Positions 61,047-64,000 of a stretch of 64,000 nucleotides of DNA are shown here, piece after piece. Position 1 is the first letter of the stretch. Each line of letters begins with the position of its first letter. Origin of the DNA: Deltaproteobacteria bacterium (GTDB lineage: Bacteria > Desulfobacterota_D > UBA1144 > Nemesobacterales > UBA2774). The notes under the pieces were generated by a model that worked only from the letters and a program-made list of their open reading frames with translations, did no database searches and was not told where the DNA came from. The DNA is taken from assembly GCA_040223695.1 (NCBI GenBank), contig JAVKFU010000019.1:150415-214414 (forward strand), read 5' to 3'. The position numbers were made by a program, and so were the translations under genes.

Positions 61047-62315
61047 TTGAATCTTAGCAGGCAAATAAGACTGGGTTTTGCGCTTATGCTTCTGCTTATG
61101 CTGATGGTGGGCGGGCTCTCTATATACAACGTGTACAAATTAAACGAGACGGCTTCGAATCTGGAGGGCCGTTATGACACATTGTATAAACTTTTTTCCG
61201 GTCCGGACAGTAATGTTGAATCCGACCCCGGGTTCGGCAAGGAGATGGTAGAACAGGCGATTGGATTAATCGATGAGCAGCTTACATATAATTATACTTA
61301 TGTGCTGATCGTAGTCGCGGTGGCCCTTGTATTCGGCGGCATCATTACAATCCTTTTTCCTACAAAAATCACAAGACCTATACTGAATCTCGTAAACGCC
61401 ACGAAAACCGTCAAGAGGGGAGACTACTCTTACAGGATTAAGGCCGAAGGGGAAACCGATGAAATTTCCACACTTGCGGGCTCGTTTAATGAAATGCTTC
61501 AAAACATAGAGGTTACTCACAAAAGCAACGTAGAGCTGATCGAGCAGACAAAGAAATTTAACGAAACGCTCACGGAAAAGGTGGAAGAGGCGACGCGCGA
61601 AATCAGGGACCAGCAAAACGAGCTTATAAGAGCCGAAAGGCTGGCGACAATCGGGGAATTCGCGGCAAGGATCGCCCATGAAATTAAGAACCCTCTTTCA
61701 GGGATAAGCGTTGCCCTGGAGTTGCTGAAAAGTAAATCGAAAGACGGTGATCAGGAGCAGTCCATATCGGAAGTGTTGAACGAGGTCAAAAGGCTCGACA
61801 ATATCTTAAAGGACCTGCTTCAGCTTTCGATTCCCAAAGAGATGGATTACAGAAAGGTAGACCCTAACGATATAGTTGAGAGATCGGTTCTATTGGTAAA
61901 ATCGAGAGCCGACCAAAAGGGAGTCGAAATTAACCTGGAATTGAAATGTGAGGAAGAGTGCAACCTCGACTATGAGAAATGTCAGCAGGTCGTGATGAAT
62001 TTATTGATTAACGGTATAGATGCCGTTGACTCATGTGGCGGTAAAATTACCGTCGAAACGAATATAGTTGACGAGTCTCTCCATGTAAGGGTTTCCGATA
62101 CCGGTCAAGGCATTCCCGGAGCGGTGATGAATAAAATATTTGATCCCTTTTATTCGGGCAAGAAGAACGGGACAGGTCTCGGTCTTCCGATTTCAAAGAA
62201 GATTGTCGAGTCGCATAACGGGCGGATTGAGGTTTTTAGCGAGGAAGGGAAAGGAACCACCTTTACGGTAATCATTCCTAAAAAATTTAAAGATAATTCT
62301 GAAATAACGGCTTAG
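61047..62315 (+). CDS. Sensor histidine kinase (HAMP, HisKA, HATPase)
   Basis: The 422-residue kinase has two membrane helices (about 10-27 and 84-105) with a short periplasmic loop, a HAMP domain (about 106-158), a long coiled-coil, a DHp domain with phospho-acceptor His211 in ARIAHEIKNPLSG, and an ATPase domain (N box NGIDAV at 322, G1 box DTGQGIP at 351, G2 GTGLGL). Only about 55 residues face the periplasm, so the input may be membrane-linked. Cysteines 301, 305 and 312 cluster in CEEECNLDYEKC inside the ATPase domain. TTG start behind CGGAGG. The regulator follows after 41 bases. Confidence 0.92.
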   Translation: MNLSRQIRLGFALMLLLMLMVGGLSIYNVYKLNETASNLEGRYDTLYKLFSGPDSNVESDPGFGKEMVEQAIGLIDEQLTYNYTYVLIVVAVALVFGGIITILFPTKITRPILNLVNATKTVKRGDYSYRIKAEGETDEISTLAGSFNEMLQNIEVTHKSNVELIEQTKKFNETLTEKVEEATREIRDQQNELIRAERLATIGEFAARIAHEIKNPLSGISVALELLKSKSKDGDQEQSISEVLNEVKRLDNILKDLLQLSIPKEMDYRKVDPNDIVERSVLLVKSRADQKGVEINLELKCEEECNLDYEKCQQVVMNLLINGIDAVDSCGGKITVETNIVDESLHVRVSDTGQGIPGAVMNKIFDPFYSGKKNGTGLGLPISKKIVESHNGRIEVFSEEGKGTTFTVIIPKKFKDNSEITA

Positions 62316-62356
62316 AAATGTTAATATGGCATATTTATAATTTAAAGGAATAAAGA

Positions 62357-63733
62357 GTGAGCGAAAGTATTTTAATAATAGACGATGAGGAGTTCCTTTG
62401 CGATAAACTGAAGGAATGTCTTGTGGATGAAGGGTATGACGTAGACGTCTCTCATATGGGGAAGGAAGGGATTCTTTTAGCCAAAAGAGATAATCCCGAT
62501 CTTGTTCTTCTTGATTTGATGCTGCCGGATATAAACGGGATCGAGGCTCTGGACGAAATAAATGGTATCGATCCCGCGCCCGTTACTATACTGATGAGCG
62601 GGCAGAGCAATGTGGATACGGCCGTTTCCGCAATCAAGAAAGGGGCGTACGATTTCATAGAAAAGCCGTTTTCACTCGATAAATTAAAGGTAATAGTAAA
62701 AAACGCACTCGATAACGCGGGTTTAAAGAAAAGTCTTAGTTCCAGACTGAAGAGCGAGCAAAAGCAATACGGGTTTCACTCTCTGATCGGCAGGAGCAAC
62801 GCTATAAAGAATGTAATCGATTTATTCGAAAAGCTTGTTAATACGGATCCCAAGACAATTCTTATTGGCGGTGAGAGCGGGACGGGGAAAGGGCTTGCCG
62901 CGAAGATGCTTCATCACAACGGTGCGAGAGCGGAGAAGCCGATTATCGAACTTAACTGCGCGGCAATTCCCGAAACGCTTCTTGAAAGTGAGCTGTTCGG
63001 GCACGAAGCGGGCTCGTTTACGGATGCTAAAAAGATGAAAACCGGTATATTCGAAGACGCAAACGGCGGGACCATTTTTCTGGATGAGATAGCGGACATG
63101 AGTCTCGCGCTTCAGGCCAAGCTTGTAAAAGCAGTGGAGGAAAGGACGTTCCGGAGGATCGGCGGCAAGAGGGACATCAAGGTTGATGTCAGGATCGTCG
63201 CGGCGACCAATAAGGATCTGAAAGAGCAGGTGGATAAAAAACTGTTCAGGGAGGATCTCTACCACAGGCTGAATGTTATTAATTTCGACATGCCGAGTCT
63301 CAGAGAGCGAAAGGAGGATATACCGCTCCTTACCGAATATTTTATAAATTTTTTCAACGTGGATCTCAACAAGAATATACAGCATGTTCCCGAAGAGGTC
63401 GAAACCGCGTTTATGAACTACAACTGGCCCGGGAATGTCAGGGAGCTGAAGAGCTCAATCGAAAGGGCCGTTTTACTGAGTGAGGGGGAGACTTTAAATC
63501 CCAAGTACATTCAGATTGACGAGCAGGGTAAGGGTGTAAAGGTTCAGAACGAGCAGAATAAGATGTTTTTTGAGCTGGACATGGATAAGTTGACTCTTGA
63601 GGGCGTAGAGGAAATCGTAATAAAAAAGGCGCTCGAACTAAACGACTGGAATCAGACAAAAACGGCTCAAATGCTCGGTGTAACCAGACAGGTCCTCAGG
63701 AACAGGATGATAAAAATGGATTTGTTGAATTGA
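62357..63733 (+). CDS. NtrC-family sigma-54 response regulator
   Basis: The 458-residue regulator has a receiver domain with phospho-acceptor Asp53 (VLLDLMLPD) and Lys103, an AAA+ domain with Walker A GESGTGKG (172-179) and Walker B FLDEIA (241-246), and a C-terminal Fis-type helix-turn-helix (NQTKTAQMLGVTRQVLRNRM). Two deviations stand out. The sigma-54 contact loop is GSFTDA (219-224), where GAFTGA is nearly invariant, and the Walker A ends in Gly instead of Glu. It still has sigma-54 promoters nearby. It is paired with the upstream kinase. GTG start after AAAGGA. Confidence 0.92.
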   Translation: MSESILIIDDEEFLCDKLKECLVDEGYDVDVSHMGKEGILLAKRDNPDLVLLDLMLPDINGIEALDEINGIDPAPVTILMSGQSNVDTAVSAIKKGAYDFIEKPFSLDKLKVIVKNALDNAGLKKSLSSRLKSEQKQYGFHSLIGRSNAIKNVIDLFEKLVNTDPKTILIGGESGTGKGLAAKMLHHNGARAEKPIIELNCAAIPETLLESELFGHEAGSFTDAKKMKTGIFEDANGGTIFLDEIADMSLALQAKLVKAVEERTFRRIGGKRDIKVDVRIVAATNKDLKEQVDKKLFREDLYHRLNVINFDMPSLRERKEDIPLLTEYFINFFNVDLNKNIQHVPEEVETAFMNYNWPGNVRELKSSIERAVLLSEGETLNPKYIQIDEQGKGVKVQNEQNKMFFELDMDKLTLEGVEEIVIKKALELNDWNQTKTAQMLGVTRQVLRNRMIKMDLLN

Positions 63734-63892
63734 TGAAACATTATTCCGTATAGATCCCGAGCGGTTTTATTCATGGGATTTCAACTGGCGTATAAATAAT
63801 TTTTGCTTCATATATCTCTGCTACTAAAGAACAGTTCTTCAAGTTTTTTTCATGAATATTATCGAGATTTCACCGGACAGACTAGCGACAAG

Positions 63893-63925
63893 TCGCTACT
63901 AGCGGGATACCGCTACCATTCAGTC
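63893..63925. promoter_or_regulatory. Tandem 16-bp palindromes, candidate upstream activator sites
   Basis: Two inverted repeats of the form TAGCG-N6-CGCTA occur at 63893-63908 and 63910-63925, with centres 17 bases apart. They lie about 60-90 bases upstream of a perfect sigma-54 promoter (63984-63998), at the distance expected for an enhancer-binding protein, and 160 bases after the NtrC-family gene. They are good candidates for that protein's operator, but this is inferred. Confidence 0.75.
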
Positions 63926-63983
63926 TTTACTTCTTTGTATATAACACACTGTTGCTATTGATATTTTATAAATTCAAGGGAGA

Positions 63984-63998
63984 TGGCACGCCCCTTGC
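63984..63998 (+). promoter_or_regulatory. Sigma-54 promoter of a gene beyond the right edge
   Basis: The plus strand reads TGGCACG-N4-TTGC, a full consensus match, two bases from the end of the window. The gene it drives is not visible. With tandem palindromes upstream this is a complete promoter and activator-site arrangement. Confidence 0.92.
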
Positions 63999-64000
63999 GC

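Noticed and set aside
1..64000. CRISPR arrays, intact insertion sequences, rRNA genes
   Set aside because: No regularly spaced repeats, transposase genes or rRNA signatures were seen. The only mobile-element traces are the two recombinase relics.

Overview
The window is chromosomal DNA of a free-living, diderm (Gram-negative) bacterium with moderate GC content. Evidence for a diderm envelope: type II secretion genes, an OmpA-like protein, a lipoprotein of the CpoB/YbgF type, a lytic transglycosylase, and sigma-54 regulation. The mix (NtrC-type regulators, two CNNM/CorC proteins, multicopper oxidase, SBP56, Delta6-type desaturase) would suit a Desulfobacterota- or Dadabacteria-like lineage. 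That placement is an inference from gene content only.

Layout. 1-5.9 kb: replication region. gspM-gspL and comF lie beside dnaN-dnaA. The dnaA-dnaN intergenic region carries DnaA boxes, a GC-rich spacer and a TAG-trinucleotide tract, matching the known basal unwinding architecture of oriC. A second DnaA-box pair and a sigma-70-like promoter lie upstream of dnaA. 5.9-15 kb: MFS carrier, ferritin, DsbA-like isomerase, TraB/GumN protein, a solo sigma-54 activator, and an OsmC / ArsM-like methyltransferase / metallo-beta-lactamase operon. 15-28 kb: a large multicopper oxidase with FG-GAP repeats, then a surface-modification cluster (two sulfotransferases, GT2, HTTM-like protein, EamA exporter), pyruvate kinase and a GH15 glucoamylase. 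This part is bracketed by two copies of the GH15 3' end; the left copy is only a relic. 28-39 kb: accessory region with a Cys-rich exported protein, isochorismatase, truncated comM, a berberine-bridge-like oxidase with GNAT protein, SBP56 methanethiol oxidase, a broken flavin disulfide reductase and a fatty-acid desaturase. 39.5-49 kb: housekeeping (ArsC/Spx-like, thiL, two corC-like genes, ybeY, hisB-hisH, slt, oppC-like, queF). 49-51 kb: tRNA-Gln(CTG) followed by two decayed serine-recombinase tails around small oxidative-type genes, the footprint of an old integrative element. 51-58 kb: cytidine deaminase, dodecin, TrkA, second FAD oxidase, MFS. 58.5-64 kb: an envelope module in which an OmpA-like gene, a LysM gene and an unseen gene beyond the right edge each have a near-perfect sigma-54 promoter, next to a histidine kinase and an NtrC-family regulator.

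Most noteworthy: the sigma-54 envelope regulon with tandem palindromes at the right edge; the oriC structure; the duplicated and decayed GH15 and comM segments; and the tRNA-Gln integration scar. Start codons were chosen by ribosome-binding sites and domain boundaries, and many differ from the longest reading frame. No database search was possible, so family names rest on motifs read by eye.
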